From Akkermansiaceae bacterium (GTDB taxonomy: Bacteria; Verrucomicrobiota; Verrucomicrobiia; Verrucomicrobiales; Akkermansiaceae): DNA of 64,000 bases. How positions within the stretch are numbered: position 1 is the first letter of the stretch; each line of letters opens with the position of its first letter. The notes beneath the pieces were generated by a model. That model saw only the letters and a list, made by a program, of their open reading frames with translations. It made no database searches and had not been told where the DNA came from. Below, piece after piece: positions 41,019-51,396 of the stretch. The position numbers and the translations under genes are program-made. The stretch lies in contig CAJJBR010000014.1 of NCBI GenBank assembly GCA_905182475.1, positions 1-64,000 of the forward strand, written 5' to 3'.

Positions 41019-41422
41019 GTGCGCCGCAAAGCGCCAACACCCTCTGGAGTGGGAGACTTCGGCCAGTTTCGGACGCATTCGGGCTGAGAACTTGGCATGG
41101 GAAAAGGTGCAGTCCAACGCAGGAGCCTGCGGGGTGGACGGCATTACGGTAGGACGCTTCGAGAAAGACAGCAAAAGTCGGCTGCTCGTCGTGAATGAGC
41201 ATTTGAAAACGGGCACCTACCGACCCAAGCCAGTCAAACGGGTATGGATCGCCAAACCGCTACTTTGCAGAACTCGGGCTCTTTTGGCTGATGGATGCCC
41301 AAAGTTCTGAAGTGATCAGTCTCCGTAACGGAGTAAACCACTTGACTGGAGAGCCGGATGCGGGGGATCCGCTTGTCCGGTTCGGAGGGGGGAGCGGCGC
41401 AAATCAATGCGCCGTTCCTACC
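41019..41422 (+). mobile_element. Internally deleted group II intron remnant
   Basis: GTGCG at 41019; RT N-terminal piece AWEKVQSNAGACGVDGITVGRFEKDSKSRLLVVNEHLKTGTYRPKPVKRVWIAKP; then RT C-terminal-like YFAELGLFWLMDAQSSE in another frame; domain V GAGCCGGATGCGGGGGATCCGCTTGTCCGGTTC at 41351; DVI hairpin CGGCGCA/TGCGCCG. Confidence 0.85.
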
Positions 41423-42830
41423 TCAATCTGCCGATTTCGAAACCTTTGCGGTAGGAGCCTTTGAGCATGGTGTTTGCCTGTTCTGAAAAGTCGCCGGTGA
41501 AGACTTCCTTTTCAGGATCGATCGTCAGGGTTTTTCCTAGGGCGATCATGTTCTTATCTAGGTTCACTTGGTTTTTCTCAAGGTGTTGCATCATACGGCC
41601 TACGGCGTCGTTTGTAGTGGCATCCTTGATCGCGGCTTTGATGTCTTCCGGTTTTGTTGGGGCGCCGAGTTTCCATGAGATGTTGCCGACGTGAGCGAGT
41701 GCGGCAGAGAGATGCCCGTTCTCGGCTCCGTGCGTGTAATCAATTTTCCCGGAGTGGCATGAATCGACGAAGGACTGCATGTGGGATTTTCCACCTTTGA
41801 AGGTCTTAACTTTCTTACCATCTTTATCAAAGACCGAGCATTCCGAATTGTGTCCGCCGGCAAGGTATCCGCCTTCGCATTCGATAATGTTTCCGATCTT
41901 TTGGCCACGGTAGTTATCGCTTGGGAGACCTCGCACTTCAAAGACGATGGGGATTGGGTAATCGAAATAGCAAACCTGCGTGTTGGCACAGGTGCCGTCG
42001 TCTTCGTATCCGAGACGGGCGCCGACGGAAACGACGGAGGCTGGAAGTGCGGGATCGCCGATAAACCAGCGGCAGACATCGAGCTGGTGTGGTCCTTGGT
42101 TTCCAAGATCGCCGTTTCCGTAATCGAGCTGCCAGTGCCAATCGTAATGGAAGCGTTTGCGAGGCACGGGAACCACTTCACGCGGGCCGCACCAGAGATC
42201 GTAGTTTACAGATTTCGGTGGCTCGGCGGCTGGGCCGACTTTTCCGATGGATTTACGTGGCTTGTAGCAGAAGCCTCGGACGAGGGTTGTCTTGCCGATT
42301 TCTCCGGATTTGAGATAATCTGCGGCTTCGTACCATGAAGTTTCGGAGCGGCGTTGGAATCCATGCTGGATGATGGTTTTGTATTTCTCGGCTGCGTTGG
42401 CGAGTTGGCGACCTTCCCAGACGTTGTGGGAAACAGGTTTCTCCACGTAGGCGTGTTTACCGTTCGCAGCAGCTGTCGTGGCGATGAGAGTGTGAAGGTG
42501 GTTGGGCGTGGCGATAATGACGGCGTCGATGTCCTTGGACTCGCAGACTTTGCGGTAGTCTTCGAACTTGGCGACCTTGACGCCTTTCTTCTCTAGCTCA
42601 GAGGCAAATCCGTCGAGGACTTCGGAATCGACGTCACAGAGGGCTACGAGCTTGGCACCTTTGGATTTGAGAACATCGTTTGCGAGGCCTTTTCCACGGC
42701 TATGGAAGCCGATCACGCAGATGCGCAGGTCGCCGTTGGCGCTGCTTGCTGCGCGGACGAAGGAAGGGGTGAGTGCAAATGCACTGGCAAGGGTTGAGGT
42801 GGAGAGGAAACTACGGCGTGTGGTTTTCAT
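41418..42830 (-). CDS. Gfo/Idh/MocA family oxidoreductase with Tat signal
   Basis: MKTTRRSFLSTSTLASAFALTPSFVRA; LVALCDVDSEVLDGFA; ATPNHLHTLIATTAAANGKHAYVEKPVSHN. Confidence 0.93.
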   Translation of the reverse strand: MKTTRRSFLSTSTLASAFALTPSFVRAASSANGDLRICVIGFHSRGKGLANDVLKSKGAKLVALCDVDSEVLDGFASELEKKGVKVAKFEDYRKVCESKDIDAVIIATPNHLHTLIATTAAANGKHAYVEKPVSHNVWEGRQLANAAEKYKTIIQHGFQRRSETSWYEAADYLKSGEIGKTTLVRGFCYKPRKSIGKVGPAAEPPKSVNYDLWCGPREVVPVPRKRFHYDWHWQLDYGNGDLGNQGPHQLDVCRWFIGDPALPASVVSVGARLGYEDDGTCANTQVCYFDYPIPIVFEVRGLPSDNYRGQKIGNIIECEGGYLAGGHNSECSVFDKDGKKVKTFKGGKSHMQSFVDSCHSGKIDYTHGAENGHLSAALAHVGNISWKLGAPTKPEDIKAAIKDATTNDAVGRMMQHLEKNQVNLDKNMIALGKTLTIDPEKEVFTGDFSEQANTMLKGSYRKGFEIGRLR

Positions 42831-43052
42831 GATTCTGGTTTCGCGGGTTTTCTGGTTTCGCTGGAAGGGATTTGTGAATTTCGTCTAGTTTCGCGGATTC
42901 AAGCAAACCGTTGTGAATAAAGTCCGGAATGGGTTTTGCATCAGCTTTAGTGGAATTCTAGGAGTCTATTACGGGAGATAAAGGAATGTTTTTTCGTCTT
43001 CGTGCGTTTATTCGGAATAGCGTGGTGGCAATTTCGCTCCTATGATTCAGAA

Positions 43053-43601
43053 ATGAGTGAGTTCGGAGAATTGGTCGATGCGCATTATCAGGCGCTATAC
43101 CGTTTCGGGTATTCCCTGACGAGGAGCCCGGATCGTGCTGCAGATTTGGTGCAGGAGACGTTCTGCATCTGGGCAGAGAAAAATTCCCAGTTGCGTGACC
43201 GGAGCAAGGCGAAGACCTGGCTTTTTACGACCTTGCACCGCGAGTTCCTTGGTCAGAGGAGGAAGATGGCAAGGTTTTCCGATGATCCGGTGGATGAGGG
43301 CATGATAGCCTCTGCGGTTGGGAACGAGGATGATGCGGAGCGCCAAATGGATGGGAGCCGGGCGGTTGAACTTTTGAGGGAAATGGATGAAATGTATCGT
43401 GCCCCACTTGCTTTGTTTTACCTGCAGCAGCATAGCTACAAAGAGATTGCAGAAATTCTCGACGTTCCGATCGGGACGGTGATGTCACGGTTGTCTCGTG
43501 GGAAAGAAATGCTAAGGAAGAAAATGGTGAAGGAGCCCTCAAGCGGTCCGAAGAATCTGGTGGATGAGAACCCCGAACTATTTCAGAAAAATCATGGATA
43601 A
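43053..43601 (+). CDS. ECF-type RNA polymerase sigma factor
   Basis: ALYRFGYSLTRSPDRAADLVQETF; YKEIAEILDVPIGTVMSRLSRGKEML. Confidence 0.93.
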   Translation: MSEFGELVDAHYQALYRFGYSLTRSPDRAADLVQETFCIWAEKNSQLRDRSKAKTWLFTTLHREFLGQRRKMARFSDDPVDEGMIASAVGNEDDAERQMDGSRAVELLREMDEMYRAPLALFYLQQHSYKEIAEILDVPIGTVMSRLSRGKEMLRKKMVKEPSSGPKNLVDENPELFQKNHG

Positions 43602-44487
43602 GGAGAATGCAAAATTTGTCCTGCAGAGCTTCCGCCCAGACGGAGCGGACACCCAGGATTTGGATTTAGCAGAGGCTTTGCAGCTTGCGACCGAAGACCG
43701 TGAACTTGGCGAGTGGCTCGTGAGGGAACGTGCTTTTGATGCAGAATTCGCAGAGGCTCTCGCGCGAGTTGATCTTCCAGAAGGGTTGCGCGAGAGCGTT
43801 TTACTTGCGATGGTTCAGGGCGGTGGAGATTATCCGAGAATCGATATGGCCGAGGAAGGGAAATGGATCACGGAATTTGCCGGAATCGAAGTGCCGGATG
43901 GTTTACGTGAGAGAGTGCTCACTGCGATGGAACAGTCTGCCAAGGTTCATAAACCTAACTTTGGTTGGAAGAGATTTGGTATCCCGCTTGCTGCTGCGGC
44001 TGGTATCGCGCTGGCTTTTGTGGCGATGCTGGATAAGACAGATGTATCCGTCCAAGTTGCGACTAACGATCAGAGAGTTCAAGTCGAGGCGGTGGCTGCA
44101 GGCTTTGTAAGGACTTTTGAATCGCCGATTTTCAGCCTCGATAAGATGAGCGGAGACATGCCAAAGCTGGTTTCTTATCTTAGGGCGAAAAGTCTTCCTT
44201 GTGGTAAAGGCTATCTACCACCAGGTCTAAAAAGTTGCAAAGGCTTGGGCTGTCGCGAGCTTGTGATCGATGGTATCAAAGGCTCGCTGATCTGCTTCGA
44301 TGACAAGGACGGAACTATCCACCTCGTCATTTTCCGAAAAGCTGATATTGAAGGAAAGCTCCCTAGAATTTCCAATCCGGAAATCAAGCAGTCAGGTGAT
44401 TGGGCTAGGGCATCATGGGAGAAAGACGACTACGTCTTCACGATGATGAGCCTGCGAGACAAGAGTAAGTTTGAAGGTTTTTTCTAA
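43594..44487 (+). CDS. Probable anti-sigma factor / membrane protein paired with the sigma factor
   Basis: Start overlaps sigma factor stop; single TM segment (IPLAAAAGIALAFVAML); duplicated LPEGLRESVLLAM / VPDGLRERVLTAM. Confidence 0.6.
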   Translation: MDKENAKFVLQSFRPDGADTQDLDLAEALQLATEDRELGEWLVRERAFDAEFAEALARVDLPEGLRESVLLAMVQGGGDYPRIDMAEEGKWITEFAGIEVPDGLRERVLTAMEQSAKVHKPNFGWKRFGIPLAAAAGIALAFVAMLDKTDVSVQVATNDQRVQVEAVAAGFVRTFESPIFSLDKMSGDMPKLVSYLRAKSLPCGKGYLPPGLKSCKGLGCRELVIDGIKGSLICFDDKDGTIHLVIFRKADIEGKLPRISNPEIKQSGDWARASWEKDDYVFTMMSLRDKSKFEGFF

Positions 44488-44492
44488 AGACT

Positions 44493-44514
44493 AGGCACCC
44501 GGATTCGGGTGCCT
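44493..44514. terminator. Hairpin between convergent genes
   Basis: AGGCACCCG-GATT-CGGGTGCCT. Confidence 0.75.
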
Positions 44515-44517
44515 GGA

Positions 44518-45591
44518 TTACTTTGCGAGGATGTCGTCCATCGCATCGATGAGTTCCTGAATGGTCGCTTCGGTTTCGTTGCCCATGTTGGAAATACGGA
44601 AGGTCGTTCCTTTGATTTTCCCGTAGCCGCCGTTGATGAGGAAATTGTATTTCGTTTTCAGCTCCTTGATGAATGCTGAGAGGTCGAAGTTTTCCGGAGT
44701 AGCGAAACAGGTGAGAGCAAAGGAACGGTGTCCTTCGGGAGCGAAGAGTTCGAATTCGTGCTTAGCGCCCCATGCGTGGATCATTGCGTTGGTCTTTGCG
44801 TGGCGCTTCTTGCGTGCTGCGAAACCTTCCTTGGCGATCTCACTAAGCATGAACTGGAGTCCGAAGAGCAGGGAAATGCAGGGAGTGGTCGGGGTATTGT
44901 TCTTCTTGTCGTTTTTCGCAAACTCGTGGAAGTCGAAGTAATAGCCACGGTTCTCGATGGTCTTCGCGCGTGCCATGGCCGCGTCGGATACAGCAAATAG
45001 CGCAAGGCCGGGAGGCAGGGCGAGTGCTTTCTGGACACCGGCGAGGCAGACGTCGATGCCGTGCTTGTCCATGTCGATATCGACGGTGGAAAGGGACGAG
45101 ACGCTATCTACTACGAGCATCGTATCAGGAAAGGATTTAACGACCTTGGAAACCGCTTCGAGGTCGTTGAGGACTCCGGTGGATGTTTCCGAGTGGATGA
45201 AAGTCACGGTGTCGAATCCGCCTTCGGAGAGCTTCGCGCGAACGACTTCTGGGTCGATAGCTTCGCCCCATTCCACCTGGATTGCTTCCGCTTCGAAGCC
45301 GCATTTTTTCGCAACATCGATCCATTTGTCTGAGAAAGCACCGCAGCAGAGGCAGAGGACTTTCTTTTGGACTAGGTTGCGGAGGGCCGCTTCCATCACG
45401 CCCCAGGCGGAGGAGGTGGAAAGGAAGACGGGGCGCTCGGTGCCGAAAATTTCCTTCAGGCCGGGCTGGAGGGAGGAGTAGAGCTGTTCGAAATCGGAAC
45501 CACGATGGCCGATCATTGTGTGGGACATTGCCGCGAAAGTTTCAGGTGAAACATCTACGGGGCCTGGACTGAAGAGTTTGGGAGTTGGCAT
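44518..45591 (-). CDS. Class V aminotransferase (alanine-glyoxylate/serine-pyruvate type)
   Basis: KLFSPGPVDVSPETFAAMSHTMIGHRGSDF; VDSVSSLSTVDIDMDKHGIDVCLAGVQKALALPPGLA. Confidence 0.9.
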   Translation of the reverse strand: MPTPKLFSPGPVDVSPETFAAMSHTMIGHRGSDFEQLYSSLQPGLKEIFGTERPVFLSTSSAWGVMEAALRNLVQKKVLCLCCGAFSDKWIDVAKKCGFEAEAIQVEWGEAIDPEVVRAKLSEGGFDTVTFIHSETSTGVLNDLEAVSKVVKSFPDTMLVVDSVSSLSTVDIDMDKHGIDVCLAGVQKALALPPGLALFAVSDAAMARAKTIENRGYYFDFHEFAKNDKKNNTPTTPCISLLFGLQFMLSEIAKEGFAARKKRHAKTNAMIHAWGAKHEFELFAPEGHRSFALTCFATPENFDLSAFIKELKTKYNFLINGGYGKIKGTTFRISNMGNETEATIQELIDAMDDILAK

Positions 45592-45644
45592 GGTGGTGAA
45601 AGTGGAAAGTGCCGAGTGATCAGTGGAAGATTTAGGTCGAGAGG

Positions 45645-46526
45645 TTAGATGAGGTTGTAGGATCTTAGCAGGGCGCGGAGTGCTACGAGGTTGTCCTCGT
45701 CCATCGGTGCGAGAGGGAGGCGTAGCTCGGCCGAGCAATGGCCTTGGAGTGCGACTGCGGTTTTGATTGGCACGGGGTTCACATCAAGGGACATTAGGCC
45801 GCGCATGAGCGGATAGTATTGCTTTTGCATTGCGAGAGCCTCGGTAAATTCCGCCGCGAGGCAGTGGTTCACGAGCTTAGAAATCACCTCGGGGACGAGG
45901 TTTGCAGCGACGGAGACGAGGCCGTTCGCACCGCAGGAAATGAAAGGTAGTGTGAGCGGATCGTCACCACTGAGAATACCGAAGCCGTCCGGGAGTGCTT
46001 GGACGAGCTGGTTGATCCTATCAACTGATCCGCCCGCTTCCTTGATCGCCGTGATGTTCTTGCAGTCCGCGGCTAGGCGGGCAGCAGTCTCCGGAGCGAT
46101 CTCAATGGATGACCTGCCGGGAACCGAATACAGCATGATCGGCAGGGAGGTGCTGTCGGCGATGGCTTTAAAATGAAGATACAGACCTTCTTGGGAGGGT
46201 TTGTTGTAGTAGGGGCAAACCTGCAATGACGCATCGGCTCCGAGTTTTTCGGCTGCCTGGGTAAGTTCTATGGCCTCGGAGGTTGAATTGGCACCTGTGC
46301 CAGCGATGACCTTAATTCGGCCTTTCGCCGCCTGAATCGCGAGTCGAATCACCTCGATGTGGTCCTCGGCTCCGAGGGTAGGTGACTCACCCGTCGTGCC
46401 GACTGGGACGATGCCGTTGATCCCTCCTGCGATTTGACGCTCGATGAGAGCCTCGAAGGCCGGGACATCGATAGTTCCGTTTTGGAAAGGGGTGATAAGG
46501 GCGGTATGTGTGCCGGTAAAGTTCAT
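45645..46526 (-). CDS. dapA: 4-hydroxy-tetrahydrodipicolinate synthase
   Basis: GTHTALITPFQNGTIDVPAFEALIERQI; VPVGTTGESPTL; YYNKPSQEGLYLHF. Confidence 0.95.
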   Translation of the reverse strand: MNFTGTHTALITPFQNGTIDVPAFEALIERQIAGGINGIVPVGTTGESPTLGAEDHIEVIRLAIQAAKGRIKVIAGTGANSTSEAIELTQAAEKLGADASLQVCPYYNKPSQEGLYLHFKAIADSTSLPIMLYSVPGRSSIEIAPETAARLAADCKNITAIKEAGGSVDRINQLVQALPDGFGILSGDDPLTLPFISCGANGLVSVAANLVPEVISKLVNHCLAAEFTEALAMQKQYYPLMRGLMSLDVNPVPIKTAVALQGHCSAELRLPLAPMDEDNLVALRALLRSYNLI

Positions 46527-46569
46527 GAGTCGGGGACTTTGGGGAAAGGGAGTGAAAAGTAAACAGTGA

Positions 46570-47676
46570 TCAATTGGTTGCGGAAATTGCAAGAACGTGG
46601 TCGAGGACTTCGAGAGCGCGGTGATTTTCCGCAGAGGTTCCGATTGAGATTCTTACCCAGCCGGGCAGCTTGTAGCCCCTCATTGCGCGGACAATTACCC
46701 CCTGCTTGAGCATTTCCTTGAAAACGAGATCGCCGTCACCGACCTCGACGAGAATGAAGTTTGCAACGGAGGGGACGAAATTAATACCGCGCTGAGCAAA
46801 CGCCTTTTCGTAAAACTCCAGACCCTGGCGATTGATTGCGCGGGTCTTTTCGATGTGGTCGGTATCATCAAGAGCCGCGAGCGCACCCGCTTGTGCGATG
46901 GCGTTCGTGTTGAAAGGCTGGCGCGCTTTCTGGAGGAGATCGGAAAGGGGTTTTGGCGCAACTCCATATCCGATACGCAGGGCGGCGAGGCCGTGGATCT
47001 TCGAACAAGTGCGGAGAACGATCACGTTTTTCCCGGCACGGACGTGCTTGAGGACATCCGGTGGTGTGTCTAGAAATTCGAAATATGCTTCGTCGAATAC
47101 CGCCACCACATGATCCGGTAACCTATCGATGAAATTGTCGATGGCTTCCTGGGTGACCTGTGTACCGGTCGGGTTGTTTGGGTTTGCGATGAAAACCAGG
47201 CGAGTGTTTTGCGTGATCGCATCTGCCATCGCTTCGAGATCGTGGATGAAATCCGGATCGTCGACCTCGACGTATTTCGCGCCAAAGAGGGTAGCCATCA
47301 GCTTGTAGACCACAAAGGCGTGCTTCGCGGCGATGAGTTCCGCATCGCGGTTCAGGAAGGTGTGGCAGAGAAACTCGATAATTTCATTGGAGCCGTTTCC
47401 AAGGATGATGTTTTCAATGTCGAATCCAAGTTTTCCTGCGATGGCAGAGCGGAGCTTGTAGCCGCCGCCGTCCGGGTAGATGTGTGACTGCTCGATGGCC
47501 TTACGCATTGCCTCCTTTGCCAGCGGGGAGGGGCCTAGCGGGTTTTCGTTCGAGGCGACTTTTACAATAGCTGAGGGATCGAGACCGAGTTCACGTGCGG
47601 TTTCTTCGATAGGTTTCCCCGGCTCGTAGGCTACGAGATCACAGACAAAAGAGTTGGCGGCATCCGAAATGGGCAT
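46570..47676 (-). CDS. hisC: Histidinol-phosphate aminotransferase
   Basis: ANPNNPTGTQV; FDEAYFEF; RTCSKIHGLAALRIGYG. Confidence 0.94.
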   Translation of the reverse strand: MPISDAANSFVCDLVAYEPGKPIEETARELGLDPSAIVKVASNENPLGPSPLAKEAMRKAIEQSHIYPDGGGYKLRSAIAGKLGFDIENIILGNGSNEIIEFLCHTFLNRDAELIAAKHAFVVYKLMATLFGAKYVEVDDPDFIHDLEAMADAITQNTRLVFIANPNNPTGTQVTQEAIDNFIDRLPDHVVAVFDEAYFEFLDTPPDVLKHVRAGKNVIVLRTCSKIHGLAALRIGYGVAPKPLSDLLQKARQPFNTNAIAQAGALAALDDTDHIEKTRAINRQGLEFYEKAFAQRGINFVPSVANFILVEVGDGDLVFKEMLKQGVIVRAMRGYKLPGWVRISIGTSAENHRALEVLDHVLAISATN

Positions 47677-47732
47677 GCGCTTGACTTAGGACGGATTCAC
47701 CTGCCAGTCAATGGTTTGAAAACCGCAGTGAT

Positions 47733-48077
47733 TCACGAAATACCCTCGTAGGCACCCTTGAATCCAACCCGCGTCGATTTGTCCGTGATGAGGAAGGGGC
47801 GTTTGATGAGGTTTCCGTTGGAGGCTAGGAGCGCGATGGCTTGGTCTTCGGAGAAGGTGGGGAGCTGGTCTTTTAGGTTGAGGGAGCGGTAGTCCAGACC
47901 GGAGGTGTTGAAGAGTTTGCGGAGGTCGCCATTGAGGTCGGCGAGGGCGCGGCGGAGGTCTTCGGTGGAGGGAGGGGTTTCGCGAATGGGGATTTCCTGG
48001 AAGGGGATGTGGTTTTCCTTGAGCCATTTGGTGGCTTTGCGGCAGGAGTCGCAGGTTTTCAGGGTGTAGATGGTCAT
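47733..48077 (-). CDS. ArsC/Spx-like arsenate reductase family protein
   Basis: MTIYTLKTCDSCRKATKWLKENHI; LIKRPFLIT. Confidence 0.85.
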   Translation of the reverse strand: MTIYTLKTCDSCRKATKWLKENHIPFQEIPIRETPPSTEDLRRALADLNGDLRKLFNTSGLDYRSLNLKDQLPTFSEDQAIALLASNGNLIKRPFLITDKSTRVGFKGAYEGIS

Positions 48078-48201
48078 GAAACTTTAAACTTTAAATTTGA
48101 AACCTCAATGAAGAGGGGTGGCTGCGGACTCAAGTTTGAGGAAAGGTATTGGAATTTATCTCTTCCTCCATGTCCGCTGCGCTACCATTGCGTTCCTTTT
48201 G

Positions 48202-48912
48202 CTATAGACCCCAGGCTCCGGCTTTGGTGGATTTTGCGGTTTTTTGGAGGCTGAGGAGGTGGGCTTCGTGTTTGCGTTCGGAGGTGCCGTCCGGCATGGG
48301 GGCACCTTTGGTGTGGATGCGGGCGTAGCCTTTTTCTACGAGGAGTTCGTGGAGGTAACGGGTTTTTTCGTTGTAGGAAAGCTGGATGAAGGCGTGGTAG
48401 CGTCGGTCGTTAAAAGGACTGTCCCATTCGGTTTGGACGGTAAAAGGGGCTTTGGAGAGGTGGGTGAGGGTGAATTCCTTGGCCTTTTTGCCTATCCCGA
48501 CGGCTTGCTCGGGGGTGATGCGACCCATGGCATCGGCTTGCTGGTCGATGCGGCGGTGGTTATTCTCGCCGCCACCGTAGGTTTTGAAGTCGCTCTCCGG
48601 GGTGTCGACGAAATAGAGGCGGACGATTTCCTTTTTGCCATCAGGGAAAAGGACACGAAAGGAATCTCCGTCGTTGCTACGGTCTTTCGTTAGAGTGCAG
48701 CCATAATAAACGTCGTATCGTCCAATGCGTTCCGGACCGGTGGATTTTTCGGAAGATGTCCGTGTATCTGCGGGAACGGGTTTGGAATTCTCTGGATTGA
48801 AAAATGATCTGAGCTTGCCTTGGCCGTAGGCGTCGTAGATCCAGATGGCAACGGCTGCGCAGAGGATGAGAATGGGCAGGATGGGTGATCTTTTCGAGCG
48901 CTTGCGGGACAT
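48202..48912 (-). CDS. Thermonuclease (SNase) family protein with N-terminal TM anchor
   Basis: SNDGDSFRVLFPDGKKEIVRLYFVDTPES; LVEKGYARIH. Confidence 0.82.
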   Translation of the reverse strand: MSRKRSKRSPILPILILCAAVAIWIYDAYGQGKLRSFFNPENSKPVPADTRTSSEKSTGPERIGRYDVYYGCTLTKDRSNDGDSFRVLFPDGKKEIVRLYFVDTPESDFKTYGGGENNHRRIDQQADAMGRITPEQAVGIGKKAKEFTLTHLSKAPFTVQTEWDSPFNDRRYHAFIQLSYNEKTRYLHELLVEKGYARIHTKGAPMPDGTSERKHEAHLLSLQKTAKSTKAGAWGL

Positions 48913-48990
48913 GCGGAGAAACTCTAAATTCTAAACTTTAAACTCCAAGGAAGAATGTCTCCGCTGGCATCTCCGGGCAGGGTGCCCCAG

Positions 48991-49695
48991 CTACAGCCCT
49001 TTGAAGCCGGCGTATTCCTTGTAGGTGCCGGTGGGGATTGCGACGGGGCGCCACTCGCGGTTTAAGCGGCGATATTTCTTGATGAACTTAGTTGGATCCG
49101 CCCAGTTGGCGAGATCCGAAGGAACGCTGCTGCGGTGCATTCCCGTGTTGATGTTGTGGCGGATCTCGAAATGGAGGTGGGCGGCATACATTCCGAAGTT
49201 GCTGCCGATTGTTCCGAGTTGCTGCCCTCGTTTCAGGTTCTGGCCGACTTTTACCATCATTTTGTCGAGGTGGCCGTAAAGGGAATCGACGTATTTGATT
49301 TTTCCGCTACTCGGGTCGCGGTATGCATGGCGGACTAGAACCACGTTTCCCCAGCCTTTGCGCACGTTGTGGGCGAAGGTGACGATGCCATCGGCACAGG
49401 AGTAGACAGGGTCTCTAAGGTCGGTATTACCACCGGCACGCCCGTTCCAATCCTCGCCGAAGTGGGTGGGTGAGCGTAGGCGCAGTCCGCGAGCTTTGTA
49501 ATATCCAGCGGAGTTTGGCTTACCAACGGGGAAGTCAAAGCCATCGGCTAGATTTACTTTTGCGCCGCGCGCGTCGAGCTGGGAGGGTAAAAGAAGGCAG
49601 CAAAATAAAAATACCGAAACAAGCCCCTGTGACAAAATACGACGAGTCAGGGGGGAGCCGTTTCCAACTGGGAGTTGTTTCGGGAGAAATACCAT
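48991..49695 (-). CDS. M23 family metallopeptidase
   Basis: FGEDWNGRAGGNTDLRDPVYSCADGIVTFAH; YGHLDKMMVKVGQNLKRGQQLGTIG; HLHFEIR. Confidence 0.9.
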   Translation of the reverse strand: MVFLPKQLPVGNGSPLTRRILSQGLVSVFLFCCLLLPSQLDARGAKVNLADGFDFPVGKPNSAGYYKARGLRLRSPTHFGEDWNGRAGGNTDLRDPVYSCADGIVTFAHNVRKGWGNVVLVRHAYRDPSSGKIKYVDSLYGHLDKMMVKVGQNLKRGQQLGTIGSNFGMYAAHLHFEIRHNINTGMHRSSVPSDLANWADPTKFIKKYRRLNREWRPVAIPTGTYKEYAGFKGL

Positions 49696-49743
49696 CCGCG
49701 TCCATTTCTCTCCTCGCATGCCGTTTGAAGCAAGAGAAAAGAA

Positions 49744-49773
49744 GACGGCGCACCTTTTCAGGGGTGCGCCGTC
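49744..49773 (-). terminator. Rho-independent-type terminator downstream of MFS gene
   Basis: Minus strand GACGGCGCACC-CCTGAAAA-GGTGCGCCGTC followed by TTCTTTTCTCT. Confidence 0.85.
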
Positions 49774-49800
49774 TCGGGGAAGGATTATGGAAAAATCCGT

Positions 49801-51396
49801 TTAGCGGACAGGTCCTTCGACTCCGCCGGCCATTTCTTCAATGCTCAGTGGTTTATAGCCACCGATAGATTTGAAGTAGATGAAGAGGATCAGGTAGATC
49901 CCCGCCATGACAAGGGGGATGTAGGAATCCGCCTCAAGAGTGAGGCGGTCGCCTTTTTGGTCGGCTGCAACAACCGTTTCTTGCGCTTCGGTGCGATCTT
50001 CAGCCTCCTTGGCTTCGGCGAGTTTCGTGCCATCCAGACCGAACGCCTTCGTGGCCGGGATATTCAAGAAGGCGGAAGGTGTCTCCGCTTTATATTCCTC
50101 GTAGAGTGCGGAATCAGCTTTTTTCAGCTCTTCGCCAGCAAAACGGTCTTTCGAGTAGCCGAGACCTGGTCCACCAATGAGGCCGGCGGAAAGCATGCCG
50201 ATACCGCCCATGATGGACATAGCGACTGCACCGGTGTGGGGATAACGGTCACCAACAACTGCCAACATCGTAGGCCAGAAGAAGGTTTTTCCAACTGCGT
50301 AAATACCGAGTGCTACCATCGCCATGGCGAAGGATTGCATGTTGGCGGCCATTGAAAGGCCGGCGAAGGCGATCAACGAACAAACGAGGAGAAGGCCGAT
50401 GGGGGAAAGCTTGAGCTTAGTTTCAAGCCAATGTGCAGAGAAGCGGAGAGCGAACATGATGGCGGATGTCCATAGGAAGAGGTATTTTCCTTGCTCGGAG
50501 GTAAACAGGTTTCCGGTGATGTTCTGGATCCAGCCGTCCGTGCCGAGTTCGACTGCGCCGATCATGGCGTGGGCGATGAAAAGGATGAAGAGAATGATAG
50601 AACCCCAGGAAAACTTGGTCATCAGTGCGACAACGATGAGAAGCGCTCCACCGATACCGTAACCGATCATGTTCGAAGTTTCCGGTGCGATGCCTTTGAA
50701 TAGATCCCCGAAGAACAGTGCGAGGAGGTAGCAGGCGACGAGTGCGCCGAGGATTCCGACGGATTTGAACATCTGCACGAAGCTTGCGCCTTTCTCGGCG
50801 GCTTCGGATTTTGGATATTTCTGACCCATGAACATCACGCCGTAGGCGACTGTTGGGATAAGGTAGAGGGAGAGTTGGGTTTTCCAGCCGATTTCCATCT
50901 TGTCGTCAAGGAGCCATCCGGCTGCGACACCGAGGATCATACCTGCAGGCCACGCGGCGTGGAGCATGTTGAGGTAATGAGTCCGCTGTTTCGGATAAAG
51001 GGTGGCTACAAGCGGGTTTGCAACGGCTTCGAGGGTTCCGTTGGCAAAGGCGAAGAGGAACATTCCCCAGAAGAGGAAACTATAGGCATTCTCAGGAGTG
51101 CTTGCACCGAAGGTGACGAAGTAGGAGATAATGTGGCAGAGGAGGGCTACGAGGACGAGTTTTCCGTAGCCGATTTTATCAACAACAATACCTCCGAGGA
51201 TGATTCCGAAACAGAATCCCGAAAAGCCCGCACCACCGATTGCTCCAAGCTGGGCTCCGGTGAAGCCGTATTCCTTGGCCCAGTTGTCAAAAATGCCACC
51301 ACGAATGGCGAAACCTACGCCGGCGGCGAGGATGGCGATGAATCCGGCCCAGAAGAGCCGGCTAGCGTTTGGTGCAATTACGTCTGATTTACTCAT
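49801..51396 (-). CDS. MFS transporter
   Basis: [65 protein letters not shown]. Confidence 0.88.
   Translation of the reverse strand: MSKSDVIAPNASRLFWAGFIAILAAGVGFAIRGGIFDNWAKEYGFTGAQLGAIGGAGFSGFCFGIILGGIVVDKIGYGKLVLVALLCHIISYFVTFGASTPENAYSFLFWGMFLFAFANGTLEAVANPLVATLYPKQRTHYLNMLHAAWPAGMILGVAAGWLLDDKMEIGWKTQLSLYLIPTVAYGVMFMGQKYPKSEAAEKGASFVQMFKSVGILGALVACYLLALFFGDLFKGIAPETSNMIGYGIGGALLIVVALMTKFSWGSIILFILFIAHAMIGAVELGTDGWIQNITGNLFTSEQGKYLFLWTSAIMFALRFSAHWLETKLKLSPIGLLLVCSLIAFAGLSMAANMQSFAMAMVALGIYAVGKTFFWPTMLAVVGDRYPHTGAVAMSIMGGIGMLSAGLIGGPGLGYSKDRFAGEELKKADSALYEEYKAETPSAFLNIPATKAFGLDGTKLAEAKEAEDRTEAQETVVAADQKGDRLTLEADSYIPLVMAGIYLILFIYFKSIGGYKPLSIEEMAGGVEGPVR

Noticed and set aside
40909-41310. 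ORF as an intact new gene
   Set aside because: It is a chimera of RelE antisense, a group II intron RT N-terminal fragment and out-of-frame sequence.
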